Shown: positions 15,224 through 23,576 of the stretch, piece by piece
Numbering within the stretch: position 1 is the first letter of the stretch
Layout: each line of letters starts with the position of its first letter
DNA from: SIG452 sp045541975
GTDB lineage: Bacteria > Bacillota > Clostridia > UMGS1840
Reading direction: 5' to 3'
NCBI GenBank assembly: GCA_045541975.1
Contig: JAZQKB010000032.1
Location: 1-33,631 of the forward strand
DNA: 33,631 nucleotides
Notes under the pieces: model-generated
What the model saw: only the letters and a program-made list of their open reading frames with translations
Told to the model about the DNA's origin: nothing
Databases searched by the model: none
Position numbers and translations under genes: made by a program

Positions 15224-16825
15224 CTATAAGTCCACAATCTGACGGTTTTCCACAGCAATCCGACGGTCTGCCATATCAAAGGCAGCCTGTTTATGAGAAA
15301 TAATGATGAGTGATTTGCCGGAAAGGGATTTCAGATTGGTTAAAACCTTATGTTCGGTTGCTTCATCCAGGGCAGATGTGCATTCATCCAGCAAAAACAG
15401 GGGCGCATCCAGATAAACGGCTCTTGCAATAGCAAGCCGCTGCACCTGACCTTCGGAAAGGCCAAGTCCTTTTTCGCCTAAAACAGTGTCAAATCCGTTG
15501 GGTAAGGTTTTAATAAAGTCGTAAATTTCTGCCGTTTTGGCAGCTTTTACAATATCTTCCTCACAGACACTGCGATAAAACGCAATGTTTTCCCGAATGG
15601 TGCCGGAGAGAATCATATTCCCTTGCGGCACATAAGCAAGCTCCTGATGACAGAGCACTTCGCCTTGTTGGGGAGAGAGAATGCCCATAATCAGTTTTAA
15701 TAACGTGGATTTTCCAATGCCGGAAATACCGGAAATAGCAATAAACTCGCCGTCTTCCATGGTGAAATCGGCATTTTGGAAAATGATTTCGTCCCCGTAG
15801 GAGAAATTCATATGTTTGATTTCCACAATCGGCTTGGAATCGTCTGCTAAAATCATGCGACGATCAGCAGGGATGTTTTCCAACTCCTGCAGACGTTCTG
15901 CAGATGCCATGGTGGAAAAATACTGGGGCACAATGGCAGACAAGTCTTTAAAAGGAGTTTGCACCTGATTGACCAGCTGCAAAATTGCCATCAGGGTACC
16001 AAATGTCATCAGTCCCAGCGACAGCTTCCAAGCACAGTAACCCATTGCTACATAGTAGCTTGCGGTCAGCGCCAGGTAGAATAATATATTCATCAGAATA
16101 CTGATATGATTTCGTTTGAGCGTAAATTTAAAGTGGAACAGCTGAAAAGTACGGGATTCTTCTACCACCGCATCTTCCACACGGTATGCCTTGATCACTA
16201 AAAGATTCTGCAGAATCTCTTGCATAAAGGATTTTGTTTTGCCGTCGGTTTCCATACATTTTTTATGAAGTTTTTTCATCCGGGAGGAATACAGACGTGC
16301 TGCCAGCAGAATAAAGGGTGCTAAAATCAGACAGATCAATGCTAACAGACTATCCAGACGGAACATTTCATAAAAACTCAGCACAATCCGTACCAACAAG
16401 GATACCAGATTGGGTACAAGCAACATGACACCCGTGACAATGACATTGACATCAGAATGGATACGGTTAATCAGTTCCCCGGAATGAATGTTGCCAATTT
16501 CCTGCCAGTCCCGCTCCAGACAGGTGCGAAACACATGCTCTTTTAAACGGATACCGTACTGGCCGCTGACTCTTGCATTATATAAAGAATAAAAGGTCTG
16601 ACTTGCCAACAGAAGAACCAACATCCAAACCAATCGGATAATCTGGGCGGTTAAGTCTCCCTCCACGGCATGGGAAGCAATGTCTAAAAGGTCTTTAGAC
16701 ACAATGGCAAACCGCACACCAATGCATGACATCACAACTCCAAGCAAGGTTAAAAGAGCCAGCTTCCAATACATTTTGGCGCCGGTTCTTTTGAAAAGCC
16801 ATTTTAGTTGACTGTTTTTCTTCAT
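15224..16825 (-). CDS. ABC exporter, fused permease and ATPase
   Basis: A 533-aa half-transporter: six predicted membrane helices in residues about 10-300, then an ATPase with Walker A GISGIGKST, signature LSEGQVQRLAIARA, Walker B LFLLDE and switch ISHK. It lacks a C39 peptidase domain, so it would not itself cleave a double-Gly leader. Starting at ATG 16825 it is one base past the stop of the S26-type peptidase gene, with GGAG in that gene's last codons; the longer start (16855) would overlap it. Last gene of the Wzz-kinase-phosphatase-PqqD-peptidase operon. Substrate unknown; peptide or glycolipid are both possible. Confidence 0.88.
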   Translation of the reverse strand: MKKNSQLKWLFKRTGAKMYWKLALLTLLGVVMSCIGVRFAIVSKDLLDIASHAVEGDLTAQIIRLVWMLVLLLASQTFYSLYNARVSGQYGIRLKEHVFRTCLERDWQEIGNIHSGELINRIHSDVNVIVTGVMLLVPNLVSLLVRIVLSFYEMFRLDSLLALICLILAPFILLAARLYSSRMKKLHKKCMETDGKTKSFMQEILQNLLVIKAYRVEDAVVEESRTFQLFHFKFTLKRNHISILMNILFYLALTASYYVAMGYCAWKLSLGLMTFGTLMAILQLVNQVQTPFKDLSAIVPQYFSTMASAERLQELENIPADRRMILADDSKPIVEIKHMNFSYGDEIIFQNADFTMEDGEFIAISGISGIGKSTLLKLIMGILSPQQGEVLCHQELAYVPQGNMILSGTIRENIAFYRSVCEEDIVKAAKTAEIYDFIKTLPNGFDTVLGEKGLGLSEGQVQRLAIARAVYLDAPLFLLDECTSALDEATEHKVLTNLKSLSGKSLIIISHKQAAFDMADRRIAVENRQIVDL

Positions 16826-16826
16826 G

Positions 16827-17300
16827 TTAGTGATCTCCACGTTTGTTTCTGGCATGGCGCAACCGGAAATTGACGATTTTCCAGCGCCACGGCATCAAAA
16901 GATGCCAGATGCGGACATATAACCAGTAGCGAATGCCTTTTGGTTTTTTTGTTTTGCCCCAACGGGTATACTCGGTAACCACACCGAATATCTGCTCCCG
17001 CCGTACTGGCGGTTCGGTTTTTAGTTCATTGTCTCCACAAATCAGATAGGTGCCGTCTTTTTTGATTTTTAACACCCGATGCAGAATATATCTGCCGTCG
17101 TCCCGTTTGTGAAAGGTGATATCATATTTTTTGATGGTTTGGGCAGGGGACAGGGTAACCGTGTCCCGTCTGGTATGAAACAAGGGATACATACTGTTTC
17201 CCGTTACTGTCAGACGAACGGTGTCTCCACGACGGAGGGCTTCCTCTGTAACTGCTCCCATCAGAGTAACATCGGCAATTTTTCTTGTGGATTCCATCAT
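16827..17300 (-). CDS. S24/S26-type (signal-peptidase-like) protein
   Basis: A 157-aa protein with the signal-peptidase core: Ser36 in TGNSMYPL, His74 in YILHRVLKI and Asp90 in ICGDNE. In SipW/eukaryote-like signal peptidases a His takes the place of the usual Lys, and this protein fits that Ser-His-Asp form. It lacks an N-terminal membrane anchor; a hydrophobic, Trp-rich stretch (RYWLYVRIWHLLMPWRW, near 122-139) could touch the membrane. It lies one base after the PqqD-like gene. Probably cleaves or processes a cargo handled by the same operon; the cargo is unknown. Confidence 0.8.
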   Translation of the reverse strand: MMESTRKIADVTLMGAVTEEALRRGDTVRLTVTGNSMYPLFHTRRDTVTLSPAQTIKKYDITFHKRDDGRYILHRVLKIKKDGTYLICGDNELKTEPPVRREQIFGVVTEYTRWGKTKKPKGIRYWLYVRIWHLLMPWRWKIVNFRLRHARNKRGDH

Positions 17301-17301
17301 A

Positions 17302-17559
17302 TTATTCCATTAAGTTGTTATCGGTTAAAATTTTTAAGAATACTTCGATATCCCGCTTTGCGGTTGCTTCGTCGATATCGTATTCTGCGGTCATTCTGGC
17401 AACCAGATGGGCCATGTCGCAGTCATCCCCTAAAAGCTCCCATAAAAAGGCGCCGGTTTCGTTCACGGTGATCATTGCAGTGAAGTCCACCTGCCCCACA
17501 GGAATTACAATGTAGCTACCTGCCACTTCCTTGAGCATAAAGCCGTCTTTTAATTTCAT
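17302..17559 (-). CDS. PqqD-family peptide-binding protein
   Basis: An 85-aa protein with the PqqD / RRE pattern: a beta-hairpin start (FMLKEVAGSYIVIPVGQ), the NETGAFLWELL helix and a C-terminal winged-helix part ending FLKILTDNNLME. PqqD-like domains bind leader peptides of ribosomally made modified peptides and present them to enzymes. No radical SAM enzyme or other RiPP modifier is in this window. GAGGAG lies before the ATG. It sits between the PHP phosphatase and the S26-type peptidase genes. Confidence 0.85.
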   Translation of the reverse strand: MKLKDGFMLKEVAGSYIVIPVGQVDFTAMITVNETGAFLWELLGDDCDMAHLVARMTAEYDIDEATAKRDIEVFLKILTDNNLME

Positions 17560-17574
17560 AATAACTCCTCTTTC

Positions 17575-18357
17575 TTATCGGAAAAACCGTCGGAAAAAGC
17601 CTTCCGACTCCGCCTGATAATAGTTGCTGGCATATTTTTCGATATATTCGTTATCTAACAGTAAGTGAGCGTTGACATTCAGGTAATGCGCAAATTCGCC
17701 GGACACCTTTTTGGTAAGGTATTCGTATCCTTCCGCAAGATTGGGGGAACGATCGGACTGATTGTGACAGTCACTTCCCAACAGGTGAATGGCGTCTTTC
17801 TCAATCATTTTGGTAACATGTTTGCGCATGGATCTGTCTAACACAGATTCCGCATTAATCTGAAAATACACATCCATTGCCGCAAGCTTGGCAAGCTTTT
17901 TCTTATCCACATGAGGATAACGCTCTATATGAGCAATCACGGGAATCAGATTGCAGTGCGCAATCAGTGCATAAAGAGAATCAAACATCCAGTCATACCA
18001 GGCAGAATACGGCATTTCCACTAAAATGTACCGTGTGCCCTCAATGACCAGTTTTTCGATGCCGGGAATTTCGGAAAGATCGCAGTTTAACGCTACTTCC
18101 GCACCCAGACGAAGTGTGGGAATCGCCACGTTCTGCTCCCGGGCATACGTCCGCAGTTCTTCTGCTCTTTTGTTCCGCTTACGGATAAACTCGTCTATAG
18201 AAGCGTTTTCTGCATCCTTAAAATGGGGAGTCAGAATCACGGTTTCCACATTCTGGCGATATTCTTCCTCCAACATTTTGAGCGAGGTCTCGATATGCTC
18301 GGGGCCGTCGTCCAGCCGATGGAGAATATGAGAGTGTACATCCACGTACTTCAGCAC
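17575..18357 (-). CDS. PHP-domain tyrosine-protein phosphatase (CpsB/YwqE type)
   Basis: A 260-aa metal-dependent phosphatase expected to remove phosphate from the tyrosine kinase encoded just upstream, cycling polysaccharide assembly. Motifs: DVHSHILHRLDDGPEH near residues 6-21, ILTPHF near 40-45, IPVIAHIERYPHV near 143, and LGSDCHNQSDRSPN near 195. The start codon is GTG (18357) with AGGTG six bases upstream. It lies 41 nt after the kinase gene. Confidence 0.9.
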   Translation of the reverse strand: MLKYVDVHSHILHRLDDGPEHIETSLKMLEEEYRQNVETVILTPHFKDAENASIDEFIRKRNKRAEELRTYAREQNVAIPTLRLGAEVALNCDLSEIPGIEKLVIEGTRYILVEMPYSAWYDWMFDSLYALIAHCNLIPVIAHIERYPHVDKKKLAKLAAMDVYFQINAESVLDRSMRKHVTKMIEKDAIHLLGSDCHNQSDRSPNLAEGYEYLTKKVSGEFAHYLNVNAHLLLDNEYIEKYASNYYQAESEGFFRRFFR

Positions 18358-18398
18358 GCTGTCACCTGCTTTCCGATTGTTAAAATCAAGGGGAAACG

Positions 18399-19307
18399 CT
18401 ATTTATTTTTCTTCACAGTGGTTTTTTCTCCGGCGCTGACCTGACCGCCCTGTCTGATTTTTTTGAGCAGTTCAGCCTTTTCCTGATTACGGGCAGTTTT
18501 CTTGTCGGAATATTCATAAGAGCTACCGTAATTACTGTAGTAACGGCGTTTATAGTAACCGTATCTGCCGTAACCCATGTTGTAACGGTAGTAGGAACCG
18601 CTGTCTTCCATGGCGTCGTTTAAGAGGAAGCCAAGCACCTTCGCGCCGGAAAATTTCAGTTTTTCCAGTGCTTCCTGCAACGACTTATGGTCGGTTACAC
18701 CCTGGCGGGCAACCATTACGGTACCGGAGGCATGACTTGCTAACAGCAAAGCGTCTGCCAGCAGGTTGACCGGCGGAGTATCAATTAAAATATAGCGGTA
18801 ATGCTTTTTCAATTCGTTCAGCATATCCTGCATTTCTTTGGAAGAAAGAAGTTCGGCAGGGTTGGGCGGAATATGGCCGGAGGGCATCACGGATAAGTTT
18901 TCATACTGGGTGGGATGAATTGCTTCTCCCACCGGACAGAAATTACGCAATGCATTGGATAACCCCATTTTGGAAGCAATGCCAAACACTTTCGCAATAC
19001 GGGGCTTTCTTAAGTCACAGTCGATGAGCAAGGTTTTTTCACCGGTTTGCGCAAACGCAATGGCTAAGTTGATGCAGTTGGTAGTTTTCCCTTCCATCGG
19101 CCAGGAACTGGTTACGATAATGGTGCTGCTTTCTTCTTCAGGCAGAGCAAAACGGATATTGGTTCTGCCGATTTTGTATGCCTCACGGACATTGAAATTG
19201 GTTTTATCGTCAATCAGATGAGTGGAACGCTGAGAGGTACGGGGCTGTTGCTCCGCTTTACGGGAACGAAACAGAGAACCGAGGGTATGATTATTGAATT
19301 TTTTCAT
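18399..19307 (-). CDS. bacterial tyrosine kinase (CpsD/YwqD type)
   Basis: A 302-aa cytoplasmic BY-kinase that autophosphorylates and acts with the Wzz-like membrane protein encoded upstream. Walker A SSWPMEGKTT near 67-76, Walker A' LLIDCDLRKPRI near 93-104, Walker B RYILIDTPP. The C-terminal cluster (about 245-275) carries twelve tyrosines in about 30 residues, richer than the usual three to seven, followed by a basic tail. GGGAGGG precedes the ATG, three bases after the Wzz stop. Confidence 0.92.
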   Translation of the reverse strand: MKKFNNHTLGSLFRSRKAEQQPRTSQRSTHLIDDKTNFNVREAYKIGRTNIRFALPEEESSTIIVTSSWPMEGKTTNCINLAIAFAQTGEKTLLIDCDLRKPRIAKVFGIASKMGLSNALRNFCPVGEAIHPTQYENLSVMPSGHIPPNPAELLSSKEMQDMLNELKKHYRYILIDTPPVNLLADALLLASHASGTVMVARQGVTDHKSLQEALEKLKFSGAKVLGFLLNDAMEDSGSYYRYNMGYGRYGYYKRRYYSNYGSSYEYSDKKTARNQEKAELLKKIRQGGQVSAGEKTTVKKNK

Positions 19308-19310
19308 AAT

Positions 19311-20117
19311 TTAGTTCCCTCCCTTTCCCGGATTTTCAGGCTCAGACTGATAATTGGAACCGTAGCCGTAGCTATACTGGTAACTATACCGATAACCGTA
19401 TCTGCCACCGTAACGGCTGTGTGAAGAACCTTCGCTCTGCAGATTGGGAATCACGGAAAGCACGGGAAGCTTGTACTGCTCGGTAAGCTCTTCCTTGGAT
19501 TTTACGGAAGTGTTCATCAATTCAAAGATAAATGCCATACCGCAAGCCAGCACCAACCCGATTAAAATCCCGATAATGGTGTTCTGGGAAACGTTGGGGG
19601 AGCTGGGCTTGGTGGGCAGAGATGCCTTGTCTACAGTTTCAACGGCACCGGCACGAACCACACGGATAATTTCATCGGGTGCCACCTGCTCAATTGCATC
19701 GGCAATGGTTTTGGAATGCTCGGGGTTTCCGCAGGAAACAGCAACTTCAAAAACTTCAGTTTCTTCTAAAACGTTGGAAGAAATCATACCGCGAAGCTCA
19801 CTGGCAGTGTAGTTTAATCCCAGTCTGCTGATTTTGGAGGAAACGGTATCCAGCACCGTGTCACTTTTTAAAATAACCATATAGGTATTTACCAGTCTGG
19901 CAGACAGGTTAAAGTCATTCACGTTTAGCCCCTGGTTCACCATGTCAGTCTTTTCGTTATACACGTAAAGTGCAACCTTGGCAGTATATTTTTTCGGTAA
20001 AACATACTGAGAATAGGAGAAGGCAATTAACCCTCCCACTAAAGCCATGGTCACAATCAGCCATAACCGTTTTAACAGAATTGTGATAATCTCATTGACG
20101 GTAAAATTCCGTTCCAT
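19311..20117 (-). CDS. Wzz-type chain-length / kinase-activator membrane protein
   Basis: A 268-aa polysaccharide co-polymerase. Two membrane helices (about residues 16-37 and 181-201) enclose an extracytoplasmic loop; a Pro-rich PTKPSSPNVSQN motif precedes the second helix, as in the Wzz family. The cytoplasmic C-terminus, expected to contact the kinase, is unusual: nine tyrosines in about 24 residues (GRYGYRYSYQYSYGYG core). First gene of the six-gene operon, with a consensus promoter upstream. Confidence 0.9.
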   Translation of the reverse strand: MERNFTVNEIITILLKRLWLIVTMALVGGLIAFSYSQYVLPKKYTAKVALYVYNEKTDMVNQGLNVNDFNLSARLVNTYMVILKSDTVLDTVSSKISRLGLNYTASELRGMISSNVLEETEVFEVAVSCGNPEHSKTIADAIEQVAPDEIIRVVRAGAVETVDKASLPTKPSSPNVSQNTIIGILIGLVLACGMAFIFELMNTSVKSKEELTEQYKLPVLSVIPNLQSEGSSHSRYGGRYGYRYSYQYSYGYGSNYQSEPENPGKGGN

Positions 20118-20180
20118 ACCTCTTGCTTCCTTTCTGGGATTTAAGATTTATTATACAATAAAAGATAATATTCCGCATCT

Positions 20181-20209
20181 ATTATAGCACCGATTTGCCC
20201 AAATGTCAA
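20181..20209 (-). promoter_or_regulatory. promoter of polysaccharide / PqqD / ABC operon
   Basis: Minus-strand TTGACA (20204-20209), 17-nt spacer, TATAAT (20181-20186): a perfect sigma-A consensus. The 317-bp divergent region otherwise holds only AT-rich sequence and the opposite promoter. Confidence 0.88.
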
Positions 20210-20333
20210 CCAATTTTCTCGATTTTTAAGCAGAATTTACCCCCGGATTTTACGGATTTGCAATCTTTTTTTCCCGGATTTTTCTGCAAAGTGGAAAAAG
20301 AGAGATTTTCCAGTCAAAACGGCGAGTTTTTGC

Positions 20334-20362
20334 TTGACTTTTACCGGATTGTATAGTATGAT
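20334..20362 (+). promoter_or_regulatory. promoter of nucleotide-sugar dehydratase gene
   Basis: TTGACT (20334-20339), 17-nt spacer, TATGAT (20357-20362), 72 nt before the ATG and divergent from the polysaccharide operon promoter. Confidence 0.75.
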
Positions 20363-20434
20363 ATTATTGTATAATATCGTATTCTATCGATTTATTCCAG
20401 CGCGTAAAAACCTTGTGAAAGAAGGAACCGACCG

Positions 20435-22294
20435 ATGGACTTTTTCAAAAAATACAAAAAATACAGTCTGATTCTTGCGGACTATGTCTGCATGGTGTTT
20501 GCCTACCTGGCGTTTATTATTATCCGCTTTGACGAAGGGGTCCCCCAGGAAATTGTGGACCAGACCTTCAACACCGTTTTATTAACTGCTGTTTGCACCA
20601 CCATCTCCCTGATTGCAGGACGATGCTACAACACCCTCTGGAAATACAGCAGTTTAAGAGAATACGCAAGAACTATGGCATTTTTCGGCATCGGCGTGGT
20701 GCCTGTGTTTGTATGTAAATTCTTCTTGCCTGATTTTGTGCTGTCTCACAAGGTTATGTTTATCTTCGATTTTTTAAGTGTGATTATGATTGTAATCACC
20801 CGCGTAATAATCCGTATGATTCTCTCCGTAACGGACTTACCCCGCAAAAGCGGAGAAGGCGTAAACACTTTAATTATCGGCGGTGGCTCTGCCGCCAAGC
20901 TTCTGATTGAAGACATTCACAGAAACCAGAACCACTTGTATAGTGTGGTGGGAATTATAGACGACAATCCCGAAAAAGTGGGCCGTTCCATTCACGGATA
21001 CCGTGTGTTCGGCTCCAGAAAAGATATTCCGCAAGTGGCAAAACAGCAGAATGCGGAAGTAATTATCATCGCAATTCCCTCTGCCAATCAGAACAATCTG
21101 CAAAAAATTCTTTCCATCTGCAGTGAAACCGGTTGCAAAATTAAAATTCTGCCCGGCATTGGAGAATCCATTGCTGATAACCAGTCTGTTTCCACCAACT
21201 CCATCCGTGACGTGGAAATTGAAGACTTGTTAGAACGGGATCCTATTCACCTGGATAATCAGAGTTTACAAGCTCAAATCGAAGGCAAAACTGTACTGGT
21301 AACCGGCGGCGGTGGCTCCATCGGTTCGGAATTATGCCGTCAGATTGCAAAATACAATCCTGGAAAGCTGGTTGTGGTAGACTGCTACGAAAACAATGCC
21401 TACGATCTCCAGCAGGAGCTTCGTTATCAGTATCCCGATTTGTCTTTAGACACCATCATTGCTTCGGTGCGAGACAAAAAGCGCTTAGATGAATTATTCG
21501 ATTTCTACCGTCCTCAGCTGGTATTCCATGCGGCAGCACACAAACACGTTCCGTTGATGGAAACAAGCCCTCAGGAAGCCATTAAAAATAATGTGTTCGG
21601 CACTTATAACACCGCTCTCACAGCTCACAAGTATCAGGTAGAAAAATTTGTGCTGATTTCCACCGATAAGGCAGTAAATCCCACCAACATTATGGGGGCA
21701 ACCAAACGTATCTGCGAAATGATTACCCAGTCGGTTCAATCCATTTCAGAAACAGACTTTGTGGCAGTGCGCTTTGGAAACGTGTTAGGTTCCAACGGTT
21801 CTGTAATCCCCTTATTTAAACGGCAGATTCAACACGGCGGCCCTGTTACGGTAACTCATAAAGACATCACCCGTTATTTTATGACCATCCCCGAAGCAGC
21901 TCAACTGGTGCTGCAGGCAGCAAGCTTTGCCACCGGCGGAGAAATTTTTGTGCTGGATATGGGACGTCCCGTAAAAATTTATGATCTGGCAGAAAAACTG
22001 ATCCGTCTTTCCGGCTACACCCCCGGACGAGACATTGAAATCAAGGTGTCCGGTCTTCGTCCCGGCGAAAAGCTGTATGAAGAGCTTTTGATGGCGGAAG
22101 AAGGTCTTACCAACACCTCACACAACAAGATTTTCATCGGGCAGCCTATTGCCTGTGAGTATGAACAATTAACCAAACAACTGGAGAATTTAAAAGACGT
22201 GCTTTATGACACTGACCCCGATGCGGTAAAAACTGCAGTTGCCGCTATGGTAGATACGTATTCTCCCGATTTAAACTGCAACAAAGCGAATTAA
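20435..22294 (+). CDS. membrane nucleotide-sugar 4,6-dehydratase (CapD/PglF/WbpM-like)
   Basis: A 619-aa membrane enzyme likely converting UDP-GlcNAc to the 4-keto-6-deoxy sugar used to start surface glycans. Four N-terminal membrane helices (to about residue 140), a first nucleotide fold (LIIGGGSAAKLL near 147), then the catalytic extended SDR domain with VTGGGGSIGSEL near 289 and AAAHKHVPLMET near 366. The usual YxxxK is MGATK, the Met-for-Tyr change typical of this subfamily. AAGGAA precedes the ATG. It faces the Wzz/kinase operon across a shared promoter region and is likely controlled with it. Confidence 0.92.
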   Translation: MDFFKKYKKYSLILADYVCMVFAYLAFIIIRFDEGVPQEIVDQTFNTVLLTAVCTTISLIAGRCYNTLWKYSSLREYARTMAFFGIGVVPVFVCKFFLPDFVLSHKVMFIFDFLSVIMIVITRVIIRMILSVTDLPRKSGEGVNTLIIGGGSAAKLLIEDIHRNQNHLYSVVGIIDDNPEKVGRSIHGYRVFGSRKDIPQVAKQQNAEVIIIAIPSANQNNLQKILSICSETGCKIKILPGIGESIADNQSVSTNSIRDVEIEDLLERDPIHLDNQSLQAQIEGKTVLVTGGGGSIGSELCRQIAKYNPGKLVVVDCYENNAYDLQQELRYQYPDLSLDTIIASVRDKKRLDELFDFYRPQLVFHAAAHKHVPLMETSPQEAIKNNVFGTYNTALTAHKYQVEKFVLISTDKAVNPTNIMGATKRICEMITQSVQSISETDFVAVRFGNVLGSNGSVIPLFKRQIQHGGPVTVTHKDITRYFMTIPEAAQLVLQAASFATGGEIFVLDMGRPVKIYDLAEKLIRLSGYTPGRDIEIKVSGLRPGEKLYEELLMAEEGLTNTSHNKIFIGQPIACEYEQLTKQLENLKDVLYDTDPDAVKTAVAAMVDTYSPDLNCNKAN

Positions 22295-22310
22295 GAAATG
22301 GAGAACCCCT

Positions 22311-22613
22311 ATGGTAAAACACATTGTATTCTGGAACATTAAAGAGGAAGTGAACGGCGAATCCAAAGCACAGATGATGCTTAAGATGAAGGAAATGCTG
22401 GAAGATTTAAACGGGAAAATTCCCGGTCTTCTCGCCTGTGAAATCGGTATTGACCAAAATAAAAGCGATGCCGCATACGACATCTGCTTATATTCCGAAT
22501 TTCCCGATTGGGAAAGCTTAAATGCTTATCAGCAGCATCCTCTGCATGTGGCTTGCAAAGGGTATATCCGTTCGATTGCAAAGGAACGGGTTCTCTGTGA
22601 CTACGAGGTATAA
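22311..22613 (+). CDS. Dabb (stress-responsive A/B barrel) domain protein
   Basis: A 100-aa protein with the Dabb pattern: MVKHIVFWNIKEE start, IPGLLACEIGID in the middle and a YSEFPDWESLNAYQQHPLH segment. Members form dimeric alpha/beta barrels; most bacterial ones lack a known role. GGAG is seven bases before the ATG, 16 nt after the dehydratase gene, so probably co-transcribed. Confidence 0.88.
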   Translation: MVKHIVFWNIKEEVNGESKAQMMLKMKEMLEDLNGKIPGLLACEIGIDQNKSDAAYDICLYSEFPDWESLNAYQQHPLHVACKGYIRSIAKERVLCDYEV

Positions 22614-22626
22614 AAACGACTGGTAA

Positions 22627-22668
22627 AGCCTGCCACCGCAATTTTTCATTCTTCAGGATTCATTTCAC
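22627..22668 (+). repeat. dispersed repeat family C, copy
   Basis: GCCTGCCACCGCAATTTTTC followed by ATTCTTCAGGATTCA, in the gap between the Dabb and ruvX genes. It matches 10,440 and the inverted fragment at 3,517. Confidence 0.5.
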
Positions 22669-22713
22669 ACAATCTACACCTACACTTGCTACACTATCAA
22701 AACCGGAGGCACT

Positions 22714-23133
22714 ATGTATCCAAGAACTTTAGCGATTGATTACGGCGACCGAAGAATCGGTCTTGCGGTGTCGGACCTTTTGGGAATTACGGCACAGCCT
22801 GTTGGTTATCTCACCGTGAACGGAGACAGAGATGCCATACGTCAGCTAACTCCATACCTTTTAGAGTACAAGATTGAAAAGATTGTGTTGGGACTTCCCA
22901 AAAATATGAACGGCTCCGAGGGAGCCAGAGTGGAAAAAACCCGTGCATTTGGTGAAAAACTGCAAGGCGATTTTCCCAATATTCCCATTGACTATTACGA
23001 CGAACGTATGACCACCATTGTGGCACAGCGGGCGCTCATTGGGATGAATGTGAAGAAAAAAGAAGGAAAAAAGGATATGCTTTCTGCAGCAATTATCCTG
23101 CAAGGGTACATGGAAACCCATCCCCATTCCTAA
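22714..23133 (+). CDS. ruvX: RuvX/YqgF putative Holliday junction resolvase
   Basis: A 139-aa RNase H-fold nuclease involved in pre-16S rRNA 5' maturation and/or Holliday junction processing. Motifs: AIDYGDRRIGLAVSD near 8-22 (first catalytic Asp), VLGLPKNMNGSEG near 58-70, and YDERMTT near 98. GGAGG lies before the ATG. It opens the conserved clostridial order ruvX then DUF1292 gene. Confidence 0.93.
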   Translation: MYPRTLAIDYGDRRIGLAVSDLLGITAQPVGYLTVNGDRDAIRQLTPYLLEYKIEKIVLGLPKNMNGSEGARVEKTRAFGEKLQGDFPNIPIDYYDERMTTIVAQRALIGMNVKKKEGKKDMLSAAIILQGYMETHPHS

Positions 23134-23191
23134 CCGAAAAATAATTCCTATTTTTATAAATTTATGAAAAGAACCCAAGGAGGATTTTAAG

Positions 23192-23521
23192 ATGGAAGAA
23201 AATAAAAACGAATTATTAGAAGAACAGGACGATATCGTGGTAACTCCCGCAGAAGAGGAAGAAACCATCGAACAGATTGTTACCTTATATGATGAAGAAG
23301 GGAACCCCGAAGACTACGAACTGATCGACTTATTTGAGTTTGGCGAAGGTGTGTACGGTGCATTTACTCCCGTATTAACTGACCTGGAACCCGAAGAAGT
23401 GGATGTGGTCATGTTAAAGGTAACCGAAGACGGCAATGCATTTGCGGAAATTGAAGATGCATCCGAAGAGGAAGCAGCCTTCCGTGAACTGCTCCGTCGT
23501 GAAGACGAATTATTAGACTAA
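23192..23521 (+). CDS. DUF1292 (YrzB-like) acidic protein
   Basis: A 109-aa very acidic protein. The family core is residues 28-95: IVTLYDEEGNPEDYELIDLF, GVYGAFTPVL and VVMLKVTED. Often found beside ruvX in Firmicutes, as here; function unknown. AAGGAGG lies eight bases before the ATG. Confidence 0.9.
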   Translation: MEENKNELLEEQDDIVVTPAEEEETIEQIVTLYDEEGNPEDYELIDLFEFGEGVYGAFTPVLTDLEPEEVDVVMLKVTEDGNAFAEIEDASEEEAAFRELLRREDELLD

Positions 23522-23576
23522 TTTTTGAATCATTTCGTCTTCTCGAAAATTTCTAAATTAAAAAGAGGCTATTTCA

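Noticed and set aside
15224..16825. Bacteriocin PCAT-type exporter with built-in peptidase
   Set aside because: No C39 domain before the membrane part; the protein begins directly with the permease region.
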